Shown here: positions 33,130-45,671 of the stretch, piece by piece | Layout: each line of letters opens with the position of its first letter | How positions within the stretch are numbered: the stretch's first letter is position 1 | Source of the DNA: Saccopteryx bilineata | Taxonomy: Eukaryota; Chordata; Mammalia; Chiroptera; Emballonuridae | Length of the DNA stretch: 64,000 bases | Direction: 5' to 3' | Assembly (NCBI RefSeq): GCF_036850765.1 | Contig: NC_089493.1 | Location: 123,386,239-123,450,238, forward strand | Made by a program: the position numbers and the translations under genes | The notes under the pieces: generated by a model | Told to the model about the DNA's origin: nothing | Seen by the model: the letters and a program-made list of their open reading frames with translations, nothing else | Databases searched by the model: none

Positions 33130-34522
33130 CCTCTCTTTATTTTTTAATTGAATTGTTTGCTTGTTGTTGCTGAGCTTTGAGTTCATTTTATATTTTGGAT
33201 ATTAATCTCTTATTGAAGCTGTTGTTTACAAATATCATCTCTTGTTTAGTTGGCTGCCTATTTGTTTTGTTGTCAGTTTCTTTTGCTGTGCAGAAGCTTT
33301 TTAGTTTGATATAGTCCCATTCATTTACTTTTGCCTTTACTTCCCTTGCCTTTGGGGTCAAATTCATAAATTGTTCTCTAAAGTCAAGGTCCATAAGTTT
33401 AGTACCTATGTTTCTCTTATGTAACATAGTTTCAAGTCTTATATTTAGGTCTTTAATCCATTTTGAATTAATTTTTGTGCAGGGGAACAAACTGTGGTCA
33501 AATTTCATTCTTTTGCATGTGGTTTTTCAGTTTTCCCAGGACCATTTATTGAAGAGGCTTTCTTTTCTCCATTGTGTGTTTTAGGCTCCTTTGTTGAAGA
33601 TGATTTGTTCATATATATGTGATTTTATTTCTGGGCTTTCAATTCTGTTCCATATGCCTGTTTTTCTGCCAATATTGTGCTTATTGTTGATCTATAGTAT
33701 AATTTGAAGTCAGGTAGTGTGATATCTCCAACTTCATTCTTTTTCTTCAGGATTGCTTTAGCTATTTGGAGATTTTATAAATCCATTCAAACCTGGAAAT
33801 TTATTGTTCTTTTTCTTTAAAAAATGACATTGAAATTTTGATGAGGGTTACATTAACTTTGTATATTGCTTTGAGTAAAATGGCAATTTTAACTATGTTG
33901 ATTTTTCCAATTTATGAACATGGAATATTTTTCCATTTTGTCTTTTTATTACTTTCTATGTTTTGTAGTTTTTAGTACATAGGTTCTTCACATTCCTTGT
34001 TAAGTTTGTTTCTAAATACTTTACTTTTTTACAATTATAAAAGTAATATTTATTAGTAGTTAATTTTTCAAAGTTTCATTCTTAGCATATAGAAAAGCAG
34101 TAGACTATGTATATTGATTTTGTATCCTGAAACTTTACTGTACTGGTTTATTGTTTCTAATAGTGTTTCTAATAGCATTTGGAATTTTCTATATGCATGA
34201 TCATGTCATCTACAGAAAATGATACCTTTACTTCTTCTTCTCCCATAAGGATGCCTTTTACTTTTCTTCCATGATTGTTTTGGCTAAAACTTTCAGAATT
34301 ATGTTGAATAAGAGTAGAGAGAGTAGGCAGCCTTGATTTCTATCTGATTTTAGAGGAAAAGCCTTTATTTTTTCACAATTTAGTATAGTATTAGTTGATG
34401 ATCTGTCATGTATGGCCTTTATTATGTTGAGGTACTTTCTTTCTATTTCAATTTTATTGAGTATTTTAAGCATAAAGGGATGTTGTATCTTAACAAATGC
34501 CTTTTCTGCATCTATTGACAGT

Positions 34523-34535
34523 ATCATATAATTTT
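34523..34535. repeat. SINE target-site duplication, left
   Basis: ATCATATAATTTT, repeated exactly at 34913-34925, flanking the SINE between them. Confidence 0.92.
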
Positions 34536-34912
34536 ATTTTATTTTTTTGTATTTTTTTTGAAGTGAGAAGCAGGGAGACAGAGAGACAGACTTCCACATG
34601 AGCCCAACTGGAATCCACCAGGCACGCCCAGTAGGAGAAGATGCTCTCCCCATCTGGGCCATTGCTCTGTTGCAACTGGAGACATTCTAATACCTGAGGC
34701 AGAAGCCATGGGCCCATCTTTAGTGCCCAGGGCAACTTTGATCCAATAGAGCCTTGACTACAGGAGGGGAAGAGAGAGACAGAGAGAAAAAAGAATGGGG
34801 AAGGAGGAGAAGCAGACGGGTGCTTCGCTTGTCTGCCCTGGCCAGAAATTGAACCTATAACATTCTCATGCCAGGCCGATGCTCTACTACTGAGCCAACC
34901 AGCCAGGGCCAG
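34536..34912 (-). mobile_element. tRNA-derived SINE, long type, in L1-B RT region
   Basis: Minus-strand long SINE interrupting the RT domain of L1-B at codons for the D-A-E-K-A-F motif region. It has a T tail, a pyrimidine block on the minus strand and head ending GAGCCAACCAGCCAGGGCC. The perfect 13-bp TSD is given separately. Confidence 0.92.
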
Positions 34913-35836
34913 ATCATATAATTTTTGTTCTTTGTTTTGTTGATGTAGTATATTGTGTTGATCAATTTTTATACATGGAACCATTCTTGTGCTCCTGGAA
35001 TGAATCCCACTTGATCGCTGTGTATTATTGTTTTAGTGTGTTGTTGTATTTGATTTGCTAGTATTTTGCTTAGGATTTTTGCATCTGTATTCATTAGAGA
35101 TATTGGTCTGTAGTTTTCTTTTTTCGTGTTGTCCTTATCAGGTTTCAATATCAGGGTTTTGTTGGCCTCATAAAATGTGTTGGGGAGTATTGCTTCTTCT
35201 ATTTCTTTTTGGAAGACTTTAAGAAGAATAGGTACCAAATCTTCCTTGAATGTTTGCTAGAATTCACTAGTGTAACCATCTGGTCCTGGACTTTTGCTTT
35301 GGGGGAAATTTTTGATAGTTGTTTATATTTTCTCCCTGCTAATAAATCTATTTAGGTTTTCTACTTCTTTATAACTCAGTCTAGAAAGATGATATAGTTT
35401 TAGGAATTTATACACTTCCTTTAGGTTGTTGAATTTGGTAGCATATAATCTTTTATAACTATTTGCTATGATCTGTTGTATATCTATGATGTCTGTGGTA
35501 ATTTCTTCTCTTTCATTTCAGATTTTGTTTATATAAGTCCTTCCTCTTTTTTCCTTACTGAGTCTACCCTGTAGTTTGTCAATTTTATTGACCTTTTCAC
35601 AGAACCAGCTCTTAGTTATATTAACTTTTTTATAGTTTTTTTATTCTCTATTTCATTTAGTTCTGCTCTAATTTTTTAACTATTTCCTTTCTTCTGCTGA
35701 CTTTGAGTTGCCATTGTTCTTCTTTTTCTACTTCCTTAAAGAGTAATGTTAGGTTGTTTATTTGGAATCTCTTTTGTTTCTTGATATAACATTGTAATAA
35801 TATAAACATCTTTCTTATTACTGCTTTTCCTGCACT

Positions 35837-35847
35837 CCAGAAATTTT
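35837..35847. repeat. L1-C target-site duplication, left
   Basis: CCAGAAATTTT, repeated at 43443-43453. L1-B endonuclease coding sequence is continuous across the two. Confidence 0.88.
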
Positions 35848-36001
35848 TTTTTCTTTTTTTAAATTAATTTTACTAGGGTGACATCAATAAATCAGGATAC
35901 ATATGTTCAAAGAAAACATGTCCAGGTTATCTTGTCAATCAATTATATAGCACACCCATCACCCAAAGTCAGATTGTCCTCCATCACCTTTAGTCTCATT
36001 T

Positions 36002-39000
36002 TTATGTCCCACCTACATATGGAATAATACAGTTCTTGTTTTTTTCTGATTTACTCATTTCACTTCGTATAATGTTATCAAGATCCCACCATTTTGTTGT
36101 AAATGATTCGATGTCATCATTTCTTATGGCTGAGTAGTATTCCATAGTGTATATGAGCCACATCTTCTTTATCCAGTCTTCAATTGAAGGGTTTTTTGAT
36201 TGTTTCCATGTCTTGACCACTGTGAACAATGCTGCAATGAACATGGGACTGCATGTCATATCAATGTGTCTGAGTTTTTGGGGTATATACACAATAGAGG
36301 GATTCCTGGGTCATAAAGTAGTTTTATTTTCAGTTTTTTGAGGAACCACCATACTTTCTTCCATAATGGTTGTACTACTTTACATTCCCACCAACTGTGA
36401 ATGAGGGTTCCTTTTTCTCCACAGCCTCTCCAACATTTGTTATTACCTGTCTTGTTAATAATAGCTAATCTAACAGGTGTGAAGTGGTATTTCATTGCAG
36501 TTTTGATTTGCATTTCTCTAATAACTAACAAAGATAGCATCTTTTCATATATCTGTTGGCAATTTGTATTTATTCCTGAGATAAGTGTCTGCTCATGTCC
36601 TCTTCCCATTTTTTATTGGATTGTTTGTTTGTTTGTTGTTGAGTTTTATGAGTTTTTTGTATATTTTGGAAATTAGGCCCTTATCTGAGCTGTTATTTGA
36701 AAATATCATTTCCCATTTAGTTGGCTGTTTATTTTCTTGTCAGTTTCTCTTGCTGAGCAAAAACTTCTTAGTCTGATATAGTCCCATTCATTTATTTTTG
36801 CCTTCACTTCTCTTGCCTTTGGAGTCAAATTCATAAAATGCTCTTTAAAACCAAAGGCCATGAGTTTGGAACCTATGTCTTCTTCTATGTACTTTTTTGT
36901 TTCAGGTCTTATATTTAGGTCTTTGATCAATTTGAATTAATTTTAGTACAAGGGGACAAACTTGTAGTCGAGTTTCATTCTATTGCATGTGGCTTTCCAG
37001 TTTTCCCAGTACCATTTGTTGAAGAGACTTTCTTTTCTACATTGTGTGTTGTTGCCCCTTTATCAAAAATGATTTGATCATATGTATGTGGTTTTATTTC
37101 TGGACTTTCTATTCTGTTCCATTGGTCTGAGTGTCTATTTGTGTGTGTGTGTGTGTGTGTGTGTGAATACCATGCTGTTTTGATTGTCATGGCTCTATAG
37201 TATAGTTTGAAGTCAGGTATTGTAATGCCCCCAGCTTCATTCTTTTTCCTTAGGATTGCTTTGGCTATTTGGGGTTTTTTGTAGTTCCATATAAATCTGA
37301 TGATTTTTTGTTCTATTTCTTTAAAAAATGTCATTGGAATTTTGATGGGAATTGCATTAAATCTGTATATTGCTTTGGGTAAAATGGCCATCTTGATTAT
37401 ATTTATTCTTCCTATACAAGAACAAGAAATATTCTTCCATCTCATTGTATCTTTTTCGATTTCCCTTAACAAAGCTTTGTAGTTTTCATTATATAAGTCC
37501 TTTACATTTTTTGTTATGTTTATTCCTAGGTATTTTATTTTATTTGTTACAATCATGAAGGGGATTTTTTCTTTAGTTTGTTCTCAAATGTTTTATTGTT
37601 GGCATATAGAAAGGCTATGGACTTTTGTATGTTAATTTTGTATCCTGTGACCTTACTGTATTGGCTTATTGTTTCTAGTAGTCTTTTTGTAGATTCTTTA
37701 GGGTTTTCGATGTAGAGTATCATATCATCTGCAAAAAGTGATACCTTTACTTCTTTTTTTCCAATATGGATGCCTTTTGTTTCTTTGTCTTGTCTGATTG
37801 CTCTGGCTAGAACCTCTAGCACCACATTAAATAAGAGTGGAGAGAGTGGACAACCCTGTCTTGTTCCTGATTTAAGGGGGAAAGCCTTCAGTTTTGTGCC
37901 ATTTAATATGATGGTAGATGATGATGGTTTATCATATATAGCCTTGATTATGTTGAGATATTTTCCTTCTATGCCCATTTTGTTGAGAGTCAACATAAAA
38001 TTGTGTTTTATTTTATCGAATGCATTTCTGCATCTATTGATAAGATCATGTGGTTTTTGTTCTCTGTTTTTTTGATATGGTGTATTATGTTAACTGTTTT
38101 ACGTATGTTGAACCATCTTTGAGATTCTGGGATGAATCCCACTTGACTGTGATGTATTATTTTTTAATATGTTGTTGTATTCAATTTACTAGTACTTTGT
38201 TTAATATTTTAGCATCTGTATTTATTAGAGATATTGGTCTGTAGTTTTTTTTGTGTGTGTGTGCTGTCCTTGCCTGGTTTTGGTATGAGGGTTATGTTGG
38301 CCTCATAAAATGTGTTTGGAAGTATTGCTTCTTCTTTAATTTTTTGGAAGACTTTCAGTAGAATAGGAACCAAGTCTTCTTTGAATGTTTGTAGAATTTG
38401 CTGGTATAACTGTCTGGGCCTGAACTTTTACTTTTGAGGTTTTTAATAGTTTTTTCTATTTCTTCCCTACTAATTGATCTGTTTAGGCTTTCTGGTTCTT
38501 CTTGACTCAGTCTATGAAGGTTGTATTGTTCTAGAAATTTATCCATTTCTTCTAGATTGTTGAATTTAGTGGCATAAAGTTTTTCATAGTATTCTACAAT
38601 AATTCTTTGTATATCTATGATATCCGTGGTGATTTCTCCTCTTTTATTTTGGATTTTGTTTATATGAGTTCTTTCTCTTTTTTTCTTGGTAAGTTTTGCC
38701 AGTGGTTTGTCAATTTTGTTGATCTTTTCAAAGAACCAGCTCCTTGTTCTATTAATTTTTTTTATAGTTTTTCTGTTCTCTAATTCATTTATTTCTGCTC
38801 TGATTTTTATTATCTCCTTTCTTTGGCTGGTTTTGGGTTGTCTTTGTTCTTTTTTTTCCAGTTCCTTAAGGTGTGAAGTTAAGTGGTTCACTTGGGCTCT
38901 CTCTTGTTTGTTCATATATGCCTGAAGTGATATGAACTTCCCTCTTATCACTGCTTTTGCTGCATCCCATAGATTCTGATATGTCGTATTGTCATTTTCA

Positions 39001-39827
39001 TTTGTCTGTATATATCTTTTTATCTCTGTGCGTATTTCTTCTTTTACCCATTTATTTTTTAAAACTATGTTGTTTAGTTTCCACATTTTTGTGGGATTTT
39101 TTTCCTCTTTTTTGCAGTTGCATTCTAGTTTCAAGGCTTTATGATCAGAAAATATGCTTGGTACAACTTTGATTTTTCTGAATTTGCTGATGTTGTTTTT
39201 GTGGCCCAACATATGGTCAATTCTTGAGAATAATCCATGTACACTGGAGAAAAATGTATATTCTGTCACTTTGGGATGAAATGTCCTGTAGATGTCTATC
39301 ATATCCAGGTGCTCTAGTGTTTTGTTTAAGGCCAATATATCTTTATTGATTCTCTGTTTGGATGACCAATCTAGAGCCGTCAGTGGTGTATTGAGGTCTC
39401 CAAGTATGACTGTATTTTTGTCAGTTTTTGTTTTAAGGTCAATAAGTAGCTGTCTTATATATTTTGGTGCTCCTTTGTTTGGTGCATATATATTAAGAAT
39501 TGTTATGTCTTCTTGATTCAGTGTCCCCTTAACCATTATGGAATGGCCATTTTTGTCTCTGAGTACTTTTGCTGTCTTGTAGTCAGCATTATCAGATATG
39601 AGTATTCCTATGCCTGCTTTCTTTTGCATGTTATTTGCTTGGAGTATTGTTTTCAAGCCTTTCACTTTGAATTTGTTTTTATGCTTGTTGCTTAGATGAG
39701 TTTCTTGTAAGCAGCATACAGTTGGATTTTTTTTTAATCCATTCTGCTACTCTGTGCCTTTTTATTGGTGAGTTTAATCCGTTTACATTTATTGTAATTA
39801 TTGCCACTTGTGAGTTCCCTATTGCCA
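36002..39827 (-). pseudogene. L1-C ORF2, frameshifted
   Basis: It starts at 39827 (ATG overlapping the ORF1 end) and ends VGGT with a stop at 36002. The endonuclease domain is largely open (39665 to 38355, with [34 protein letters not shown]). Breaks lie near 38350-38400, 38000-38050, 37555, 36950 and 36600. The RT core with FADDMILY is readable (FADD codons at 37724-37735). Within the segment preceding the TAWY motif, a (GT)n expansion at 37141-37165 replaces the normal codons with a run of T-H residues. The C-terminal cysteine motif region is at about 36390-36440. Confidence 0.9.
37141..37165. repeat. (GT)n microsatellite inside L1-C ORF2
   Basis: About 12 GT units in the coding region. 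L1-2 has a short GTATTGGCAGAAAAATAG-like segment at the same place, so the expansion occurred after insertion or in the immediate source copy. Confidence 0.9.
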
Positions 39828-41133
39828 TTTTATAGATTGCTTTCTGTTAGTTTTGTGTCTTGTTTGATCCTTCTCTTTCATTTTTCTATCTTTTGTTTTT
39901 ATTTGATTGTATTTCATACATCTTTCCTCTGTTGCTATCTTTTTTAAATCATATGCTTCTCTGGGGGGTTTTTTAATGGTGGTTACCATTAAGTAATAAA
40001 AAGGGTTTCTACCCTGTTCATTGTAGTGAGTACCTTTGAACTCCATCTTCCTTTGCTACTGTTACTCTCCATCCTCTCCCCTCCCTTTTTTTTTTGTTGT
40101 TGTCACAGTTTAAATTTGGTTTTATTGTGTTCTTCTTGGAGCTTTTACATGTGGTTTTTTTTGTTGTTGTTGTTCTTTGTATCTGATTGGAGAACCCCCT
40201 TTAGTAATTCCTGGAGTGGGGGTTTTCTGATGATAAATTCCCTCATCTTTTCTGTATCTGTTTTTCTTTCTCCTTCATATTTGAAGTATAGCTTTGATGG
40301 GTATAGTATTCATGGCTGAAAGTTCTCTCATTCAGGACTTTAAATATTGGGGTCTAGTTTCTTCTAGCTTGTAGAGTTTCTGTTGAGAAATCTGATAATC
40401 TAATGGGTCTTCCTTTATATGTTGTATTCTTCTTTTTCCTGGCTGCCTTGAGAATTTGTTCTTTGCCTTTGGTCTGTGCCAATTTCATTATGATGTATCT
40501 TGGAGTAGGTTTGTTGGGGTTAAGAAAACTCAGAGTTCTGTTTGCTTCTTGAATTTGAGGCTTTAATTTTTTCCACAGGCTTGGGAAGTTCTCATCTATT
40601 ATTTGTTTGAATATGTTCTCCATTCCATTTTCTCTCTCTTCTCCCTCTGATAAAACTATTATTCTTATGTTATTTTTTTTTTTGATGGAGTCAGATAATT
40701 CCTGTAGGGCTATCTCATTTTTTTAAATTTTTGAGTCTCTTTCTTCTTCTCTCTGTTGTGCCTCAAGTTGCTTGTCTTCTATTTCACTAATCTTGCCTTC
40801 TATCTGGCCTGTTCTATTAGCTAAACTTGTTACCTCATTTTTCAGCTTGTGAATTGAGTTTTTATCTCTGTTTGATTTGTTATAGTTTCAATTTCCTTGG
40901 TAATATATTCTTTGTGTTCATTTAGTTGTTTTTCTGAGCTCCCTAAATTGCCTTTCTGTGTTTTCTTGTATGTCTCTCAGTATTTTTAGGATTTCTATTT
41001 TAAATTCTCTGTCATTTAGCTCCAAGGTTTCTAATACATTATATTTTTTCTCCATAGATTTTTCCTCATCTATCTGTGCTACCTCTCTGTCTTTTGTATT
41101 CATGATATTCAATTTCTTTTTCCTTAATGGCAT
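39819..41133 (-). pseudogene. L1-C ORF1, frameshifted
   Basis: It starts at 41133 with MPLRKKKLNIMNTKDREV, matching L1-2 ORF1. The N-terminal coiled-coil part is open to 40918; the frame then breaks. The RRM/CTD piece is at 40354-40623 (MENIFKQIIDENFPSLWKKL, then PTPRYIIMKLAQ). The end (39819-40046) reads to KWQ. It has the same general size as ORF1 of L1-2. Confidence 0.87.
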
Positions 41134-43442
41134 CTGAAGGTGGTTTTGTTGATAGTATTAATGAGAACTAATAAAGAATATAAAGTAAAAAAAATAAAAA
41201 TAAAAGAATAAATAAAAAAAATATTATTCTCCCTTCCTTTTTTTCCCTCTCCTCTCCTCTCTCCTCCTTCTTGAGAAAATCTTGTGGTAAACTGTAAATT
41301 ATATTGTGCTAAATAGAACAAAAACTACCTATAAGGAATGACTGAGTTGGGGAGAAGTAATAAAGGGGTAAAAAAGGGGGTATGGACCCACAAAATCCAA
41401 AAAAGGAAAAAATTTGGGTCAAGAAGAAATGATTTGCTTTTAGGTGATGGTTGACTAAGAGATATGATGAGAGGAAAAAAAGGGAAACAGGAAAAGGGGG
41501 GGTATTTAAAAATTACTATTGTATTTAGTGGAGCAAGGACTAGATAAAATGGAGAGCCAGGGTTGGGAGCACTGCTAGTGAGTTAAAAAAGTGAAGTAAG
41601 AAAACCCCAAATTGCCACAAAGAAAAATTTGAGTCCCAGATAAAGTAATTTGTTCATGATTGAGGATTGAATGAGAGGAAAAGTAAAGGAGAAAAAAAGA
41701 AACTAATATAGAGGGAGAAAGAAGAAAACACAAAAAGAAGAAAAAAGAATAAAAGGAGAGAGAGAGAGAGAGAGTTAAGGGGTTTTGAGTGCAACCATCA
41801 TAGAGAGAAAGGAAGAAGAAAGAAGAGATAATGGGAGATGTAACACTTATGGGTAGTGTAGTTCAAGGAGAAGAGAAAGTAAGACCAGCAGAGAATTAAA
41901 TGACCAAATTGGAAGAGGAAGAAAATAATCAAGACAAGAAGATAAAAGAAACAAACAAACAAATATAATGAAATGGGATAGGTTATAAAGTCTGTGGATT
42001 ATTTTTGATTTTGAGAGTTTATCTTCTTGCTTTTTCTTTTCTCTCCCTCTTTCTGGTCAGTTATTCTCTACCCTGGGTTCTGCCCCTGTGGCATGCTTAG
42101 GTAGAGGTTTGTAGTTGATAGGTCTCTATGGCAATGTCATATATTGGGCTTCAGTTTTGTTGGCATTCAAGGCTCATTAGCATTTGCAGGCTCTGCCAAT
42201 GAGAAAGTCCATATTTCCAGAGCTTCTCTCCTAGTCTTTCCTTCCTGAATTAGTAGCCTGATGATCCAGCTATAGGGTTGCTGCTTTCTCTGCCTGGAGA
42301 GTAAGAGACTCAAAGAGCTGGCAAATCCTCACTCTATTACCACTCAGCGCAGTGCTCTGGGTAAGGCTCAACCAGTCAGAGCCACTAGTATAATCAGGCA
42401 GGGCTTCAGCCCACACAAAGACCTCTGACTCTGCCCCTTTGTCCGGGAACATGGGTGCCCACTCTTGGGGGAATCTCTCGCCCACTATCTGCACTCACCA
42501 ACCAGGATATCTGGCCAGCCGTCTCTCACTCCCTGTGAGGCACCCCACCCGCCCACACAGAAAAGTTCCAGCATAGGAAATTTTGCTTCCACTCACTCCC
42601 CATGCGCACTGCTTTTCAGGGCACAGGGGTGACATTAAGACTCTGGTTTCGGCTCACAGAAAGGTCTCTGACTCTACCCCTCTGTCCGGGAACACAGGCA
42701 CCCACTCCCGGGGTGCTCAGAGGAATCTCTCGCCCACTCTCCATGCTCACCAACCAGGATATCAGGCTGGCTGCCTCTCACTTCAAGTGAGGTGCCCCGC
42801 CCATATGGAAAAGTTTGAGTGTAGGGAATTTTGCTCCCACTCACTCCCCACATGCTGCTCTTTGGGGCGCAGGGGCAACCCGAGACTCCAGTTTCAGCCC
42901 ACAGAAAAGCCTCTGACCCTGCCCCTCTGTCCGGTAACACGGGCGCCCACTCCTGAGACTCTAGGAGAAATCTCTTGCCCACTATCTGCACGCACCGACC
43001 AGGAGATCGGGCGGATGGCTGTCCCAAGTGCCTTTCTTTGTCTGGGTTGCATGAGTGTTAGCTTGTGTTGACTGGGTTGCCACAAGCACAGTTTTTTCTT
43101 GGCTTGGATGTCTGTGCCACAGCCTGGTTCAGATGTTTGTGCCACAGTCTGGTTCTATTCACAACCTATGCCCGCCTTAGTTCCTATACTCTCAGTTCCC
43201 AGTGACAGCAGCCCTTATTTAGGTTAGTGAGGAAGGCAGAGTTTTCTTCCTCCTTATTTCCTTCAGGGTTGATTATATATTTAGTCAATTTTTTGCTCAA
43301 TTATACCTTTGCATTTAGTGTGGAACTTCTGGAGGCTCCAAGGATAGATTTTTCTGTCTCTGGTTGAAGATCTTCTTGAATTTTGGGGGAGATTTATCAG
43401 TATCGCTCCTTACGGCACCATTTCTCTGATGTCACTCCCAAC
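41134..43442 (-). promoter_or_regulatory. L1-C 5'UTR with tandem monomers
   Basis: On the minus strand it has the same plan as L1-2: 5' end, then CpG-containing monomers (about 42500-43010), then a long tract that is pyrimidine-rich in the sense direction (41170-41990, seen as A/G-rich on plus). The marker ACCAGGA(T/G)AT occurs at 42501, 42753 and 42998, giving periods of 252 and 245 bp. Confidence 0.75.
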
Positions 43443-43453
43443 CCAGAAATTTT
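43443..43453. repeat. L1-C target-site duplication, right
   Basis: CCAGAAATTTT, matching 35837-35847. Confidence 0.88.
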
Positions 43454-44856
43454 GATATGTCATGTTGTCATTTTTATTTGTCTGTATATATCTTATGATC
43501 TCTGATTTTATTTCTTCTTTGACCTAGTCACTTTTTATAATTATGTTTTTTAACTTCTACATTTTTGTGGGTTTCTTTCCTTCCATTTTACAGTTGAATT
43601 CTAATTTCAAAGCCTTATGATCACAAAACATACTTGGTATAATTTCAATCTTCCTAAATTTGTTAATGTTAGTTTTGTGGCCCAATATATGGTCTATCCT
43701 TGAGAAGGTTCCATGCACACTAGAGGAGCATATATAATCTGATGTTTTGGGATTAAATGTCCTATAAATATTTATTATGTCCATTTGGTCCAGAGTATAA
43801 TATAAGGCTGATATTTCTTTATTGATTTTTTATTTGGATGATCTATCTAAATCCTTCAAGGTGTATTGAAATCTCCAAGCATAATTGTCTTTTTGTCTGC
43901 TTCTATTTTTAAATCAGTTAGTAGATGTCATATATTTTGGTGCTCTTTAGTTCAGTGCATATATATTAAGAAGTATTATGTCTTCTTGAAATGATGTCCC
44001 CTTTATCATTATGAAATATGCATCTTTGTCTCTTGTTACCTTTGTTTTCTTGAAGTTAGCATTGTCAGATATGAGTATGGCTACACCTGCTTTTCTTTAG
44101 ATCTTATTTGCTTGGAGATTCATTTTTCAACCTTTCCCTTTGAATCTACTTTTGTCCTTGCAGTTTAGATATGTCTCTTGAAGGCAGCATATGGTTGGGT
44201 TTTGCTTTTTGATACAAGTTGCTACTCTGTGCCTCTTTAATGGTGAGTTCAGTCCATTTACATTTAGAATAATTATTGACACTCGAGGACTTCCTATAGC
44301 CATTTTATGTTTTGTTTTTTGATAGCTCTGTGTCTTGTTTGATTCTTCTCTTTTTTGTTTTTGTCAGTTTTTGTTTGGTAGTATTCTATACTTTTTTCCC
44401 TTTTTCTTTTTTAAGCTGTTTGTTTCAATAGTGGCTTTTTGGTGGGTGGTTACCATTAGGTTAAGGAAAAAATGTTTATATATACAAGAGTCCTTTGTCA
44501 TATGAGTGCTTGTGCCCTCTTTTCTCCTTTGCTACTGTAGATCTTTATCCTCTCCCTTTTAGGTTATTGTTGTCACAGATTATCCTTGTTTTTATTGTGA
44601 CCTTGTTGGAGATTTTACTTGTAATTTTGATTTGTTTTTTTCTTTGTGTCTGTTCAAATAACCCCCTTGAGTATTTCCTGAAGTGGGGATTTTTTTTGGT
44701 GATAAATTGCCTCAACTTCTCTATGTCTATAAAAGTTTTTATATCTCCTTCATATTTGAAGGATAACTTTGATGGATATTGTATTCTTGGCTGCTAACTC
44801 CTCTTTTCAGTGCTTTGAATGTTTGGGTCCACTTTCTTCTGGCTTGTAGAGTTTCT

Positions 44857-45263
44857 TTTTTTTTCTCCTTTCTTTGTGGCAGAGACAAAGAGAGTCAGAG
44901 AGAGGGACAAATAGGGACAGACAGACAGGAAGGGAGAGAGATGAGAAAAATCAATTCCTTGTTGCAGCTCCTTAGTTGTTCATTGATTGATTTCTCATAT
45001 GTGCCTTGACCAGATGAGAAAAATCAATTCCTTGTTGCAGCTCCTTAGTTGTTCATTGATTGATTTCTCATATGTGCCTTGACCAGGGGGCTACAGCAAA
45101 CCGAGTGACCCCTTGCTCGAGCCAGTGACCTTGGGCTCAATCTGGTGAGCCTTGCTCAAAGCAGATGAGCCCATGCTCAAGCTTTCGACCTTGGGGTCTC
45201 AAACCTGGGTCCTCCACATCCCAGTTTGACACTCCATCCACTGCACCACTGCCTGGTCAGGCT
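44857..45263 (-). mobile_element. tRNA-derived SINE, intermediate type, with internal duplication
   Basis: A SINE of the third type seen here: a block rich in AGAGAC/GACAGACAG, then CATTGATTGATTTCTCATATGT, CTTGACCAGGG, and repeated GAGCC(A/C)...GCTCAAG elements before the head ending ACTGCCTGGTCAGGC. Flanked by a 17-bp TSD, TGGCTTGTAGAGTTTCT, at 44840-44856 and 45264-45280. It contains a perfect 73-bp tandem duplication (44941-45086). Confidence 0.9.
44941..45086. repeat. Perfect 2 x 73-bp tandem duplication in a SINE
   Basis: 44941-45013 and 45014-45086 are identical over 73 bases, starting ATGAGAAAAATCAATTCC and ending CCTTGACCAG. Other SINEs of this type here (54755-55106) have only one unit. 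Confidence 0.95.
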
Positions 45264-45582
45264 TGGCTTGTAGAGTTTCTGCTGAGAAGTCTGATGATAA
45301 CCTAGTCGGCTTTCCTTTATATGTTATGGTCTTATTTTCCCTCACTGCCTTGATGATTCTTTCTTGATAATTGATTTTTGATCATTTTATTATGATGTGC
45401 CTTGGAGTAGATCTGTTTGGGTTGTGATAACTAGGCATTCTGTTTGCTTCTTGGATTCAAGGCTCTCTTTCCATAGGTTTAGGAAGTTCTCCTCAATCAT
45501 TTACTTGACTAGGCTCTCCATTTCTTTCTCCCTCTCTTCTTCTTCTGATATACCCATTATTCTTATATTGCTCCTTCTAATG

Positions 45583-45671
45583 GAGTCAGACAATTCTTGT
45601 AGAGCTCTCTCAGTTTTTTTAATTCATGAGTCAGACAATTCTTGTAGAGCTCTCTCTTTTTTTTAATTCAT
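45583..45671. repeat. 45-bp tandem duplication in L1-B ORF1
   Basis: 45583-45627 and 45628-45671 both start GAGTCAGACAATTCTTGTAG and end TTTAATTCAT; they differ only in the T run. It lies in the coding region near the coiled-coil/RRM border of ORF1. L1-2 and L1-C show a single copy. Confidence 0.9.

Larger units (their letters stand above)
31892..35836 (-). mobile_element. L1-B, 3' part (tail, 3'UTR, ORF2 RT)
   Basis: Minus-strand L1 of the monomer lineage. Tail and 3'UTR run to about 32143; the ORF2 stop is near 32144. Readable pieces include the C-terminal motif region (32536-32883), [18 protein letters not shown] (33188-33508) and the RT core (34258-34527, 34969-35238). Two long SINEs (32765-33129, 34536-34912) sit within ORF2. 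It is interrupted by L1-C at 35837-35847 and resumes at 43454. It has many stops and shifts, fewer than L1-A. Confidence 0.87.
35848..43442 (-). mobile_element. L1-C: full-length L1, innermost of the nest
   Basis: A 7.6-kb complete minus-strand L1, same lineage as L1-2. Its tail is at 35848-35870, 3'UTR to 36001, ORF2 39827 to 36002, ORF1 41133 to 39819, and a 2.3-kb 5'UTR from 41134 to 43442. The 5' end (sense) reads GAGTGACATCAGAGAAATGG, close to the L1-2 start. It interrupts L1-B with an 11-bp TSD. A GT microsatellite lies in ORF2 at 37141-37165. It is the youngest and least decayed of the four nested copies. Confidence 0.93.
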
